Shown here: positions 32,122 through 41,041 of the stretch, piece by piece
Layout: the number at the start of each line of letters is the position of its first letter
How positions within the stretch are numbered: position 1 is the first letter of the stretch
Source of the DNA: Paenibacillus sp. J5C2022
GTDB lineage: Bacteria; Bacillota; Bacilli; Paenibacillales; Paenibacillaceae
Assembly: GCF_025567625.1 (NCBI RefSeq)
Contig: NZ_JAOQJC010000007.1
Span: 1-64,000, forward strand
Reading direction: 5' to 3'
DNA: 64,000 nt
The notes under the pieces: model-generated
What the model saw: only the letters and a program-made list of their open reading frames with translations
Told to the model about the DNA's origin: nothing
Databases searched by the model: none
Translations under genes and position numbers: made by a program

Positions 32122-34821
32122 CTACTCCACCGTCACTTCGACTATAAAAGCACCTGTTGCTTGATTAGTAGCCATAATTCTCAATATATGAGTCGACTCA
32201 TCGAAAGTGTACTGGGAGCTTTCTTGCAGAATGGCCCCATTCAATTTCACTTCAACAAGGTCATGGACGCCCGTATAAACATCGAGCTCTTCGAATGAAC
32301 GGTCAAAGCTCATATTCAGCGTGCTTGTCGTCTCATTCCACCCGATGTCCGTCATTCGAATGTCTTGATGCTTATGTCTCGTATCGGTACCGATCAGAAT
32401 CGGGTAGACGCCGCCATATCGCTCTGCCAGTTCAGCGAACACGATTTGCCCCCAAGCCTGGGACTCTCCCATTCCCGCATATCCCAGATTGTTCCGGATG
32501 ACGAGTGCATCTTCGGTATCCCATTGCGGCAGTTGAAGGAAATGACTAAGAGCGTTTAGAGCTTCCGAGCTTTGCTTGTTCTCGTACCCCAAGTAGGTTT
32601 TTGTCGTATAGTAGCCTTGATTATTGCCGGCATTGATTGTTAGCAATCTCGACTCGTAATCCGCTGCTTTGGCATCATATCCCCCTTTAAACTTGCGTAT
32701 GCCGTATATGGCATTTCCTAACCCGTCATTATCCACTGCGAAGATGCCGGATGCCTGGCTGGGCAGCCTGTCGTACACGAACTGGGCTAACTCCGCATAC
32801 GTTTTACCGTGTATGGTTGTATTGGAATCCACGTCCGCCATTAACGACAAGCCGTATAACAGCGGCCCCAGTTCTCCCCAATACAGTGAACCGTTGTTTT
32901 TATCCTCGAAAGAGGACCAGTTATGGTCCGGATAACTCAGCATATTCTGATAGAATAGGCCGATTGCATCGTTTAAGACCTCTCTCGCTTCCGTATCCTC
33001 CGGATGTTGGTTGCTCCAGGAAGCCAGGCCCATCGCAGGATAGCCGTAATTTAATAAACGTCCGAACAAATAATGATCGTAAGTGTCGGAATTGTATTCC
33101 GTAGGCTCATAAGCGTCAGCGGTTCCACCCAACATATGCGAGCCGAATCTGATTTTCTCCAGATACTCCTGCCATACTTCTCCTTCCGACAAAGTACCAT
33201 TATACTTGAAATACGAGCTGCCATTGGATTGCAAAATGCCTTCAAAGCGGCTCTTGTTATTTTTGGCAACATCCTCGCCTCGAACGAACCCCTGTCCGTC
33301 ATCATATAACAGCCAGCTATCACTGCCCCATTGCTTAACGGATTCAAAGAAACTGGATTGACCGATTCCGTCATCGTTAAGCGCTTTGACGATTAAACGC
33401 GGATTCGTCACCGATCCATTAGTCGGCTTCAGCGTACCTTCCACTTCGATAACGCCGCCTCTGATCTTAATATCGAATCGTACATGCACATTATGCTCAT
33501 CTTTCGCAATAACTACATGCATTGTATTTGTATCTTGATCGAATGCAACCTCTTTCGTAGTCGGAGCCGTTAATTCGATTGGTGTCAGCCCGTCGTATCC
33601 GTATGCGAATCGAAGCGCTCCGAGCGGCGAAGAACCGTATGTGCTTTCCTGGAACGTCAACCTTGGCACGGATAAATCTCCCGTCACCCTATAGATGCCG
33701 TTATCGAATTTCAATTGCGGATCGACATATATGCTTGTACCCTGGCCATGCCGGAAATCCGCCCAGCGGTGCGTAGGCAAGCCGCGAGGCATACTCTCTT
33801 TCACGAAATCGGCCAGCTCCTGCGCTGAAGGCAGCGCATACGTTTCCGGCAGTAACGGAAGGCTCAATAACGTTTCCGCGGAATCCGTACTCCATCGCAT
33901 ACTGCTCTCAATGTAGCCTCTCGTTTCGGTGTTTCGATAATCGCCCAGCTGCGGGTCGTAATAAATCCGTTGCCCTCTCTCCTGCGGACTTATCGTGTAG
34001 CTCGACACATTGCGTACATCGAGCTGCGGCGATCTTGCTATCGTATTTCCAGTTTCATCGCAAACATCGACAATATAGACATAGCTCTTCTCTGCTTCGA
34101 TGGAACTCGTATAAGAAAGCGTATTCAATTCGGTTATCGTTTGATCCAGATAATAGGGATGCAGTTGGGGCAAATATTGAAAGTTTTTGCTCCAATCTCC
34201 CCCGGCGTAATACCTTAGCTCCGGGTATGTCTTGGGAAACTTGTAAATGCGGTAAGAGGCGAAATCGGTTCCCGTATACTTCTCCCAGCTTACGGAAACC
34301 TCATTGGATTGCGGAAGATCAGCCATTGCCTCCAGTCCGGGATAAGGGATAATCGTCAAGTCAACCCAAATGCCCAAGTTGTTAAGGAATGTTCCGTCTG
34401 CCTTCACCGGCCTCAAATACATTCTGCTCGTGCCAAGTTCCTCTTGACCTGTGATTTGAAACTCGAAGCGGCCGATATCTCCGGGATTAATACGTGAGTC
34501 ATTCGGAGCGGCAGGTCTGCTGTAGGACAGCCATCCATTATATCCGCTAAACATCGAGCTTGTTTCTGCAGTGTAGCTGCTGTTGGTATGGGCCAATACA
34601 ACTTCATGGCTCGGCCAGCCGAACAGCCACGGTTCCGTCCCTGTATTTTTCATATCCACCCAGAAGCTCTTAGTCTCTCCTGGATGTAAAGTAAGCGATG
34701 AAGCGTTTTCAGAAACATACTGGGCACTGAAGCTGCCGTTCGCGGAAACCGCTGGCAAGAAGGAGAATGCCAAAGCCATACTCATCAAACTTATCCATAA
34801 TGCTGCAATCCATTTACGCAT
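32122..34821 (-). CDS. Large secreted carbohydrate-active protein with N-terminal Ig-like domain
   Basis: A secreted protein of 899 residues. The signal peptide ends after AVSA (residue 27). Residues 28-165 form an NBR1-type Ig-like domain (SLTLHPGETKSFWVDMKNTG...PWLFGW). A fibronectin-like segment follows (VSVSWEKYTGTDFASYRIY). The 500-residue C-terminal region (HYLFGRLLNYGYPAMGLASW, GSLYWGELGPLLYGLSLMAD, GYAGMGESQAWGQIVFAELAERYGG) has an alternating helical, aromatic-rich look of alpha/alpha-barrel glycosidases or lyases, but I cannot name a family. The start ATG at 34821 has AAAGG nine bases upstream; the ATG three codons earlier sits on that site. It follows the binding-protein gene in the second carbohydrate locus, so a polysaccharide outside the cell is the likely substrate. 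Confidence 0.8.
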   Translation of the reverse strand: MRKWIAALWISLMSMALAFSFLPAVSANGSFSAQYVSENASSLTLHPGETKSFWVDMKNTGTEPWLFGWPSHEVVLAHTNSSYTAETSSMFSGYNGWLSYSRPAAPNDSRINPGDIGRFEFQITGQEELGTSRMYLRPVKADGTFLNNLGIWVDLTIIPYPGLEAMADLPQSNEVSVSWEKYTGTDFASYRIYKFPKTYPELRYYAGGDWSKNFQYLPQLHPYYLDQTITELNTLSYTSSIEAEKSYVYIVDVCDETGNTIARSPQLDVRNVSSYTISPQERGQRIYYDPQLGDYRNTETRGYIESSMRWSTDSAETLLSLPLLPETYALPSAQELADFVKESMPRGLPTHRWADFRHGQGTSIYVDPQLKFDNGIYRVTGDLSVPRLTFQESTYGSSPLGALRFAYGYDGLTPIELTAPTTKEVAFDQDTNTMHVVIAKDEHNVHVRFDIKIRGGVIEVEGTLKPTNGSVTNPRLIVKALNDDGIGQSSFFESVKQWGSDSWLLYDDGQGFVRGEDVAKNNKSRFEGILQSNGSSYFKYNGTLSEGEVWQEYLEKIRFGSHMLGGTADAYEPTEYNSDTYDHYLFGRLLNYGYPAMGLASWSNQHPEDTEAREVLNDAIGLFYQNMLSYPDHNWSSFEDKNNGSLYWGELGPLLYGLSLMADVDSNTTIHGKTYAELAQFVYDRLPSQASGIFAVDNDGLGNAIYGIRKFKGGYDAKAADYESRLLTINAGNNQGYYTTKTYLGYENKQSSEALNALSHFLQLPQWDTEDALVIRNNLGYAGMGESQAWGQIVFAELAERYGGVYPILIGTDTRHKHQDIRMTDIGWNETTSTLNMSFDRSFEELDVYTGVHDLVEVKLNGAILQESSQYTFDESTHILRIMATNQATGAFIVEVTVE

Positions 34822-34951
34822 GATCTTCATCCTTTCATCGTGTTCGTCTAAGTCATGCTAGATGCCACCATGATTACGAGTAGAGAGCGGAAGGTCTCCT
34901 ATGCATTGTGGAATATAATAAGAGACCTGACTCGCTTCTTCATTTACTTGT

Positions 34952-36472
34952 TTATTTGCTTGCCGCCAAAAACTCGTCCACTTGCTTCTGGTATTCTTCC
35001 ATTACTTTTGGAAGTCCTGCCTTGTTAAGCTCCGCTTGATACTTCGATATGTTTTCTTCGGGATCAAGGACGCCGGATGCAATGCCGTATTTATATTTGT
35101 TCTCAATCGTGCTTATCGCCGCAATTTCCGTCTTCACCGGTGTTTGATCGAAGTTAAAACCCATGATCGGACTATACAGCTTCGTATTTTGATCGAATTG
35201 CTGCAGTTGCTGCATGAAATCCGATGCATCCGAAGCTTTCGGCTTCAAGAACTCCGGATTTTGCCACATCCACTCCGGCGGCGCATAACCAATCGAAGCC
35301 GCATCAACCCCCTCAGGTGTCATAATCGTCCCGTCTTTCAATTCATAGTGAGTGCCCTTTATGCCATTGGTCATGATATCGTAATTTTCTTCGTTCTTCT
35401 GAATCCAGTTCAGGAACATCACAGCCCTGTCGATATGCTTCGAAGTAGCAGCGATGCTCTGGAAATTCCAAGTCGTCGTCGGCATATACGGCTCATTCGT
35501 CAGCAGGATCTTGATAAACTCCAGTTCGGCGCCCGGCACAGCAATATTGCGCGAGTAATTGTTGTATTCATAAACATCTCCGCCGCCGATCGCCGCTTTG
35601 CCGGAATTAAAGTCCGCACGGATGTCGCGGCCCACCATCACGTCTTTGTCGATGTAACCCTTCTCGTACAGCATGCGCAAGAACTTGGCATCCTCCATCG
35701 TGTCAGGCCGATCGTATTTCGCTTCGGCTTTCAACGTCTCATAGTTGAACACAATGCCGTCAATGCTGGTGCTCTGCAGCACTTCTCCCCTGTGGAATGC
35801 CGCCGGGGGCTCATTGAATACGAGCATCTCGGGATTATTCGTCTTGATCGCCTCTGCGTATGCCAGCAAGTCATCCAGCGTCTTAATCTCCAGCAAGCCG
35901 TATTTCTCACGCAGATCTTTGCGGATGGTCGCCGTATAATACCCTTTCGTCGTACCTAGCGCACCTGCCGGCACGCCGTATTTCTTGCCATTCACCGTTA
36001 CCGGCGGCCAGTATTTCGAATCCAGAGCGGCCGTAATATCCGCCCCGTGTTCCGATAGCGCTTCGTCCAGCGGAGCAATCGAATTGGATTTTACGAATGT
36101 CCCCAGCAGGTTCGGATCTGTCCACATAATGTCCACTTGATTGCCTGTCGACAGCATGATCGGAAGCTTCTGGAAGTAATCCCCCCAAGGAATATACTGA
36201 TAATTCAATTTGACCGGAATCCCGTCTTCTGCCAGCTTCTTCTCCAATTCTGCCGTGACCGCGTCTTGATCCGGCTGAGGGTCGCCCGGATAAACAATGT
36301 TCAAGGTCACAGTCTCTAACGTCTCGCCGCTGCCTGGGGCGGATGAGTTTTCGTTTCCCGCTGCAGCCGTTTCCCCTCCATTGCCTGTCGTCTTTGCCGA
36401 GCATGCGCCCAGCATCATCGCCAGCATCAGTATGCCGGCCAGCATGAACCCCTTGTTGAATACATTTCGCAT
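34952..36472 (-). CDS. Sugar ABC transporter solute-binding lipoprotein
   Basis: A 506-residue lipoprotein with signal LMLAMMLGAC (Cys24) and a Gly/Ser/Asn-rich linker, followed by a CUT1-type binding domain (VTLNIVYPGDPQPDQDAVTAELEKKL; VDIMWTDPNLLGTFVKSNSIAPLDEAL). The C-terminal IASGVLDPEENISKYQAELNKAGLPKVMEEYQKQVDEF is typical of Paenibacillus binding proteins of this group. AGGAGG precedes the ATG. Two permease genes lie upstream in the same direction. It is the receptor for the second importer and differs clearly from the one at 12730-14427. Confidence 0.92.
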   Translation of the reverse strand: MRNVFNKGFMLAGILMLAMMLGACSAKTTGNGGETAAAGNENSSAPGSGETLETVTLNIVYPGDPQPDQDAVTAELEKKLAEDGIPVKLNYQYIPWGDYFQKLPIMLSTGNQVDIMWTDPNLLGTFVKSNSIAPLDEALSEHGADITAALDSKYWPPVTVNGKKYGVPAGALGTTKGYYTATIRKDLREKYGLLEIKTLDDLLAYAEAIKTNNPEMLVFNEPPAAFHRGEVLQSTSIDGIVFNYETLKAEAKYDRPDTMEDAKFLRMLYEKGYIDKDVMVGRDIRADFNSGKAAIGGGDVYEYNNYSRNIAVPGAELEFIKILLTNEPYMPTTTWNFQSIAATSKHIDRAVMFLNWIQKNEENYDIMTNGIKGTHYELKDGTIMTPEGVDAASIGYAPPEWMWQNPEFLKPKASDASDFMQQLQQFDQNTKLYSPIMGFNFDQTPVKTEIAAISTIENKYKYGIASGVLDPEENISKYQAELNKAGLPKVMEEYQKQVDEFLAASK

Positions 36473-36543
36473 AGTCTGACCTCCTGTATGTGATTGTACA
36501 GCTTTTTATACAAACCAGTTAGGTTGTATACATCAATAAACCA

Positions 36544-37428
36544 TCAGCCCTTCACGCTTCCAATCGTCAACCCCTTCACGAAATAGCGCTGCAGGAAAGG
36601 ATATAACAATATAATGGGACCGATCGTAAGTACCGTTGTCGCCATCTTTACGCCTTCCTTCGGAATTGCGGCGGCCGCGATCGATGAATTGACACCGCTG
36701 GAAGCAGCGTAAGAAATATTGGATGTGATCGCCCGAATAAGCAGCTGCAGCGGATACAGTTCCCTGTCACTAATCAGCATCAGGCCAAGCCACCAGTCGT
36801 TCCAGAAGCTGATCGCATAAAATAAGCTAATAGTGGCAATGCCGGGCAGCGATAAGGGCAGCGCTATTTTGAATAACAGCTGGATTTCGTTGGAACCGTC
36901 TATTTTGGCCGCTTCGAAGATCGAATTATCGATGGTGGAGATGAAGCTGCGCAGCACGATTAAGTTAAATGCGTTAATCGCGTAGGGAACAATAAGCGCC
37001 GGTAAATTATCATAAAGATGCAAGTACTTCGTGGTCACAATGTACCAGGGCACAATGCCTCCGTTGAAGAGCATGGTAAAATAAACGAAGAATGAAATCG
37101 GTACGGCCATTCTCCATTCCCGTCTCGATAAGGCAAACGCCATCATCGTCGTTAGCAGCATGCTTACCAATGTACCGGCAACGGTAACAAGCAGCGTAAC
37201 CTGGTAGGCGCCCATTATGGAAGAACCTCTACCGAGTATATAATTGTAAGCATCCAACGTGACGGCATGCGGAAAAATATCGAATCCGTTCGCCCGAATA
37301 TACTGCTCATCCGTAAATGAGGTGGACACAATCGTCATGAACGGAATAATGGCGGCTATGACGAATAACGTCATATACAGATAAGCAAATCGGCCGATTA
37401 ATCTGTCGCTTAACGTTCTGGCTTTCAT
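36544..37428 (-). CDS. Carbohydrate ABC transporter permease (MalG/LplC type)
   Basis: A 294-residue permease with six helices. The EAA loop IDNSIFEAAKIDGSNEIQLLFKIALPLSLPGI lies near residues 170-200, and the family-typical C-terminus is PFLQRYFVKGLTIGSVKG. AGGAG lies nine bases before the ATG at 37428; the TTG three codons earlier is too close to the ribosome site. It begins 30 bp after its partner permease. Together with that permease and the binding protein at 34952-36472 it makes an importer that lacks its own ATPase. Confidence 0.93.
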   Translation of the reverse strand: MKARTLSDRLIGRFAYLYMTLFVIAAIIPFMTIVSTSFTDEQYIRANGFDIFPHAVTLDAYNYILGRGSSIMGAYQVTLLVTVAGTLVSMLLTTMMAFALSRREWRMAVPISFFVYFTMLFNGGIVPWYIVTTKYLHLYDNLPALIVPYAINAFNLIVLRSFISTIDNSIFEAAKIDGSNEIQLLFKIALPLSLPGIATISLFYAISFWNDWWLGLMLISDRELYPLQLLIRAITSNISYAASSGVNSSIAAAAIPKEGVKMATTVLTIGPIILLYPFLQRYFVKGLTIGSVKG

Positions 37429-37457
37429 CTTTCGCAACTCCTGTCTGATTTGTGCTA

Positions 37458-38387
37458 TTAGAATAGGGCAGAGTCTTTATTGTATTTTCTGACAACGGCA
37501 TTGGCTGCGAAAACGAACAGGAAACCAATGAAGGATTGCAGTAAGCCAATCGCCGAAGACATGCCCACGTCGTTCAAGGTGCGAAGCGCACGGAACACAT
37601 AAGTGTCAATGACGTCCGTTGTCGGGAACAGCAGGCTGTTATCGCCAACCAGTCCATAGATCATACCGAAGTCGCCATAGAAGATTCGGCCGACGGCCAG
37701 CAAGAATAAGATAATCATTGTTTTGGAAATGCCCGGAATCGTAATATGCCAAATCTGCCTCCATTTAGTGGCGCCATCCAACGCAGCCGACTCGTATTGC
37801 TCCTGATCAATGCCCATAATTGCCGCGAGATAAATAATGCTGCTGAAGCCAACCGACTTCCACGAATACAAAAAAACAAGAATTGCCGGCCAGACTTCAG
37901 GGCTGCCGTACCAACTCACGTCTTCCAGTCCCAGATGGTCTAACCACCCGTTTACAATGCCGAAATCGGTATTCAAGAAGTTGTAGGCGAATACCGACAC
38001 AATTACCCAAGAAATGAAGTTGGGAAGAATAATGATGGACTGCGATACTTTTTTAAACCACACCAGCCTGATCTCGTTGACCAACACAGCGGTCATCACC
38101 GCGAGTATCGTACCGATGCTAATAAATAAGATGTTCAGAAACAAGGTGTTGAATATAACCCTTAGCACGGTAGCGGTATCCACCGTTAAAAACCTGAAAT
38201 TGTCAAGTCCGTTGAAAGGGCTTCCGAATATCCCCAAATCCATGCGGTATTCTTTGAAGGCCACGATGATGCCAGCCATGGGCAAGTAATGAAACAGAAG
38301 AAAAAAGAGCAAGCCCGGCAATACCAATACATACAAAAATTTGTTTTTGATCAAATCTTTCGCCATCGTGTTTGCAGCTTTCCTCAT
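37458..38387 (-). CDS. Sugar ABC transporter permease (MalF/LplB type)
   Basis: A 309-residue permease. LPGLLFFLLFHYLPMAGIIVAFKEYRMDLGIFGSPF starts it, and the EAA loop IDQEQYESAALDGATKWRQIWHITIPGI lies near residues 195-222. GAGGTGAG precedes the ATG. It is the first gene of the second transport operon. Its promoter region (38388-38550) is AT-rich and holds two perfect copies of an 11-bp element, described separately. Confidence 0.93.
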   Translation of the reverse strand: MRKAANTMAKDLIKNKFLYVLVLPGLLFFLLFHYLPMAGIIVAFKEYRMDLGIFGSPFNGLDNFRFLTVDTATVLRVIFNTLFLNILFISIGTILAVMTAVLVNEIRLVWFKKVSQSIIILPNFISWVIVSVFAYNFLNTDFGIVNGWLDHLGLEDVSWYGSPEVWPAILVFLYSWKSVGFSSIIYLAAIMGIDQEQYESAALDGATKWRQIWHITIPGISKTMIILFLLAVGRIFYGDFGMIYGLVGDNSLLFPTTDVIDTYVFRALRTLNDVGMSSAIGLLQSFIGFLFVFAANAVVRKYNKDSALF

Positions 38388-38464
38388 AAATGCTCACCTC
38401 TTTTATCGTATCTGCTTGCTGCCGATGGACTAAAATATAGCGTTTCCAACAGAATGCCGGCAAG

Positions 38465-38517
38465 TTTAAAAACTAAATATTGTTTTTGAAAAGATAGATT
38501 TTCCCCTTTAAAAACTA
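38465..38517 (-). repeat. Direct repeat of TTTAAAAACTA, 42 bp apart, upstream of the permease operon
   Basis: The 11-mer occurs at 38465-38475 and 38507-38517, exactly 42 bp apart, which is four turns of B-DNA. The stretch between is AT-rich. Phased direct repeats are a usual target for AraC-family regulators; the adjacent gene at 38572-40860 encodes one. The binding is inferred. Confidence 0.55.
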
Positions 38518-38548
38518 TACTTTAAGGCAATCTGTCATTTATTCAAAC

Positions 38549-38571
38549 GAAAAAACGCCCCTAAGGGGCGT
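38549..38571 (-). terminator. Terminator of the AraC sensor gene
   Basis: ACGCCCC-TAA-GGGGCGT (38555-38571) is a perfect hairpin followed on the minus strand by six T residues. It directly abuts the stop codon at 38572. Confidence 0.9.
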
Positions 38572-40860
38572 TCAACGTTTATGCTTTTTGCGATATTCCG
38601 ATGGCGCGAGTCCGGTTTGCTTTTTGTACCAGGTTACGAAATAGGACGGATTCAAAAAGCCGACCTTCCTGCCGATCTCCTTCACCATCAGCTTGGTCGT
38701 GAGCAAATATTCATTGGCCTTGCGAATCCGAAGCTCTGTGACATATTCCAAAAATAATTGATTGAATAATTCCTTGAACAGCCTGCCAAAATAGACCCCG
38801 TTGTATCGGAAGTGCTCTGCCGCTATTTCAATCGATAGCTCGGCATTCCCGTATTGCTCCTCCAGGAAAGCGGCGATCTCCGCAGCCAGCTCCGATTTCA
38901 TTTGCTTCTTATTTACTTTCGATCGTTGGATGGACGCTTTGCCAAAGGCAACAAACCACTCTTGCATTTCTGAAAGGCTGTCCATTCTCTGCAGAACGGA
39001 TAGAATATCCATGAATCCGGTTGACACGGTAGAAATCGAAGCGTCTGTTTCTGCCGTCACGATCGAAAATAAAAGTTGCTGTACGGACAAGCGGATCATG
39101 GAATAAGGAGCCCTGTGCAAGGATTGAAATAGATCGGCGACGACCGACTCCACCTTGTCCTCCTTGCCTTCTCTTATGACCTCGAGCAGCCTCTTTTGCT
39201 TATCATACGGATATTCGAAGCCGCCGTTCACGAGTTTCAGCATTTCATCGTAGACGAGAATATGCCCTTTCCCCTGAATAAGCCGATATTGAATTGCTTC
39301 CTTGGCCTTCAGATAAGCCTCGCTAATCTCTATACCTTCCGTAATCGGACAACCGACGCCAACCGAGATCGAAAAGCTGTACTGAGAGACAATCTCTTGC
39401 TGCAAGCCTCGCAGCACCTCCAACAATACCGGCCATTCCAAATCTTCACCGCTAATGACCATCGCCACTTCTTGTTCAAGCTTTACAACCTCGCAAGCCA
39501 TTCGTTGTTGCATGTAGGACTCTGCCAAGCGGCTTAACAACTCGTGCGCTTGATGCCCGAATTCTGGCTCGCGCATCTCCCGCTCCCGAATGCCATCCAA
39601 TTTCAGTACAGCCACATACAGTTTCGTGGGGCCGGCCAAGTCGGGCATAAGCTGATACATCTCACGATCTGCCGACTCCGGCTGCCGTATACCCTGAAGC
39701 AATTCCTTCACATACTCCGCCTTCATCGATTTACGCGATAGACGGCTGCTTGCTTTAAGCTTATCGAACTGAATCATCATATTGGAATAAAAGCTCGTCA
39801 ATATTTCCATTTCGCTTAGACTTTCATTCGATGGCAGTTCCGCGTTCCGCAACTGATACGACTGCGCATTTCGCGCAAGCTTCTTCAAGGGCGAAGACAA
39901 TATACCGCTTAACGCCGCCGATATGCAACAAGCCAACAGCAGCAACAGCAAACAAATGATGATCGACGTTCGGCGTACTTCCGTAATTGGGGCCATAGCT
40001 GTCTTGTAAGGAATCAGGGAAACAAAATACCAGTCCAATTGCTCCGAGTAAGTAGAAGACACGAGCGCTTCCGCTCCATCCTCAACAGAAACAAAGCTGC
40101 TGCTTGCCCGGGACGATAAAATCCGCTGCACATCGCTTCGGCTGGACAAATTGCTCAGGAACCCTTCCTGATACGGAGAATAAACAGTTCGACCTTGCCT
40201 GTCCATCGCAAAGAATGTGAAATCCCCTGTTTGCGGCTCCTTCGGGTAGACAGCTTCATCAATCGTCATGTTCACGATGATTGCGCTTAAGATTTCTTGA
40301 CGATCGGGATGTCTATCATAATAAAATACCGTATATACCTTATCTCCATCGCCATCGGAATGAAGAGCAGGAAAATGGCGGGGCACCATACGCCCCAGAC
40401 TCTGCACATTCTCATCCTGAAGCCATTCGATCGTAGGCGCTTCCGCGTAGGCTTTGTCGCGATCCGTTCCGATCAAGGTTCCGCTCTGTCCATTATACAG
40501 CGTAATGGAATAAATATTCGTATTCGTCAACATCACATTATGAAGCTTGCGCAAGGCTGTCTGATTTACGAAGTAGTCCTCAGCAGTTCCCCGCTTATAA
40601 ATCGACTGAATAATATCGGGATCAAGCGATAATTGCAGCGTAATCAATCTGGTCTGGTTCGCCATAAACTCCAGCATACTTGCGCTCTGTTCCAATCCCT
40701 TTTGTGAAATTTCATTGATTTGCTTCGTCGATCCTTTGGAAAAAGCCTGGAACAGCAAAGCCGTAATTGTTAATGCCACGAGAATTAGCAACACAGCAAA
40801 CGACAGGAAAAACTTCGAAAACAATGTTCTTAACCGGATTTTACCCCTGATGTATTTCAT
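38572..40860 (-). CDS. Membrane-bound AraC-family sensor regulator (YesS/AraC-Cache type)
   Basis: A single protein that joins sensing and DNA binding, 762 residues. It has helix 1 (FSKFFLSFAVLLILVALTITALLF), an extracellular Cache-like domain of about 250 residues (SITLYNGQSGTLIG; DFTFFAMDRQGRTVYSP) and helix 2 (TSIIICLLLLLLACCISAAL). A HAMP-like linker and a cytoplasmic region of about 250 residues follow. A C-terminal AraC domain ends it (LSIEIAAEHFRYNGVYFGRLFKELFNQLFLEYV; VKEIGRKVGFLNPSYFVTWYKKQTGLAPSEYR). Such proteins bypass phosphorelay. It lies downstream (minus) of a candidate cre site and adjoins the permease operon, which it probably activates. The start ATG has a GGGGGGA ribosome site. 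Confidence 0.92.
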   Translation of the reverse strand: MKYIRGKIRLRTLFSKFFLSFAVLLILVALTITALLFQAFSKGSTKQINEISQKGLEQSASMLEFMANQTRLITLQLSLDPDIIQSIYKRGTAEDYFVNQTALRKLHNVMLTNTNIYSITLYNGQSGTLIGTDRDKAYAEAPTIEWLQDENVQSLGRMVPRHFPALHSDGDGDKVYTVFYYDRHPDRQEILSAIIVNMTIDEAVYPKEPQTGDFTFFAMDRQGRTVYSPYQEGFLSNLSSRSDVQRILSSRASSSFVSVEDGAEALVSSTYSEQLDWYFVSLIPYKTAMAPITEVRRTSIIICLLLLLLACCISAALSGILSSPLKKLARNAQSYQLRNAELPSNESLSEMEILTSFYSNMMIQFDKLKASSRLSRKSMKAEYVKELLQGIRQPESADREMYQLMPDLAGPTKLYVAVLKLDGIREREMREPEFGHQAHELLSRLAESYMQQRMACEVVKLEQEVAMVISGEDLEWPVLLEVLRGLQQEIVSQYSFSISVGVGCPITEGIEISEAYLKAKEAIQYRLIQGKGHILVYDEMLKLVNGGFEYPYDKQKRLLEVIREGKEDKVESVVADLFQSLHRAPYSMIRLSVQQLLFSIVTAETDASISTVSTGFMDILSVLQRMDSLSEMQEWFVAFGKASIQRSKVNKKQMKSELAAEIAAFLEEQYGNAELSIEIAAEHFRYNGVYFGRLFKELFNQLFLEYVTELRIRKANEYLLTTKLMVKEIGRKVGFLNPSYFVTWYKKQTGLAPSEYRKKHKR

Positions 40861-40914
40861 CTATGTCCCCCCGTCAAAAACTTTCATCTATCGCAATTTG
40901 CAGCAACCGTTATA

Positions 40915-40928
40915 TGAAAGCGTTATCT
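40915..40928. promoter_or_regulatory. Candidate CcpA cre site upstream of the AraC sensor gene
   Basis: TGAAAGCGTTATCT matches the cre consensus TGWAANCGNTNWCA at all but the last position, 55 bp before the start of the sensor gene. It would place the regulator of the sugar locus under carbon catabolite control. Confidence 0.55.
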
Positions 40929-40988
40929 CTCATAAACACATGAAATTATCATACCACAATCAATTCCATTTGTTTCTTGCATGAACAG

Positions 40989-41027
40989 AAGGACTGTCCT
41001 GCATGGACAAGCATGAGGACAGTCCTT
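40989..41027. terminator. Terminator after the DUF1861-like gene
   Basis: AAGGACTGTCCT (40989-41000) pairs perfectly with AGGACAGTCCTT (41016-41027) across a 15-nt loop. It lies 15 bp past the stop at 41042 and could work in both directions. Confidence 0.8.
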
Positions 41028-41041
41028 GTTCTATTGTTGCG

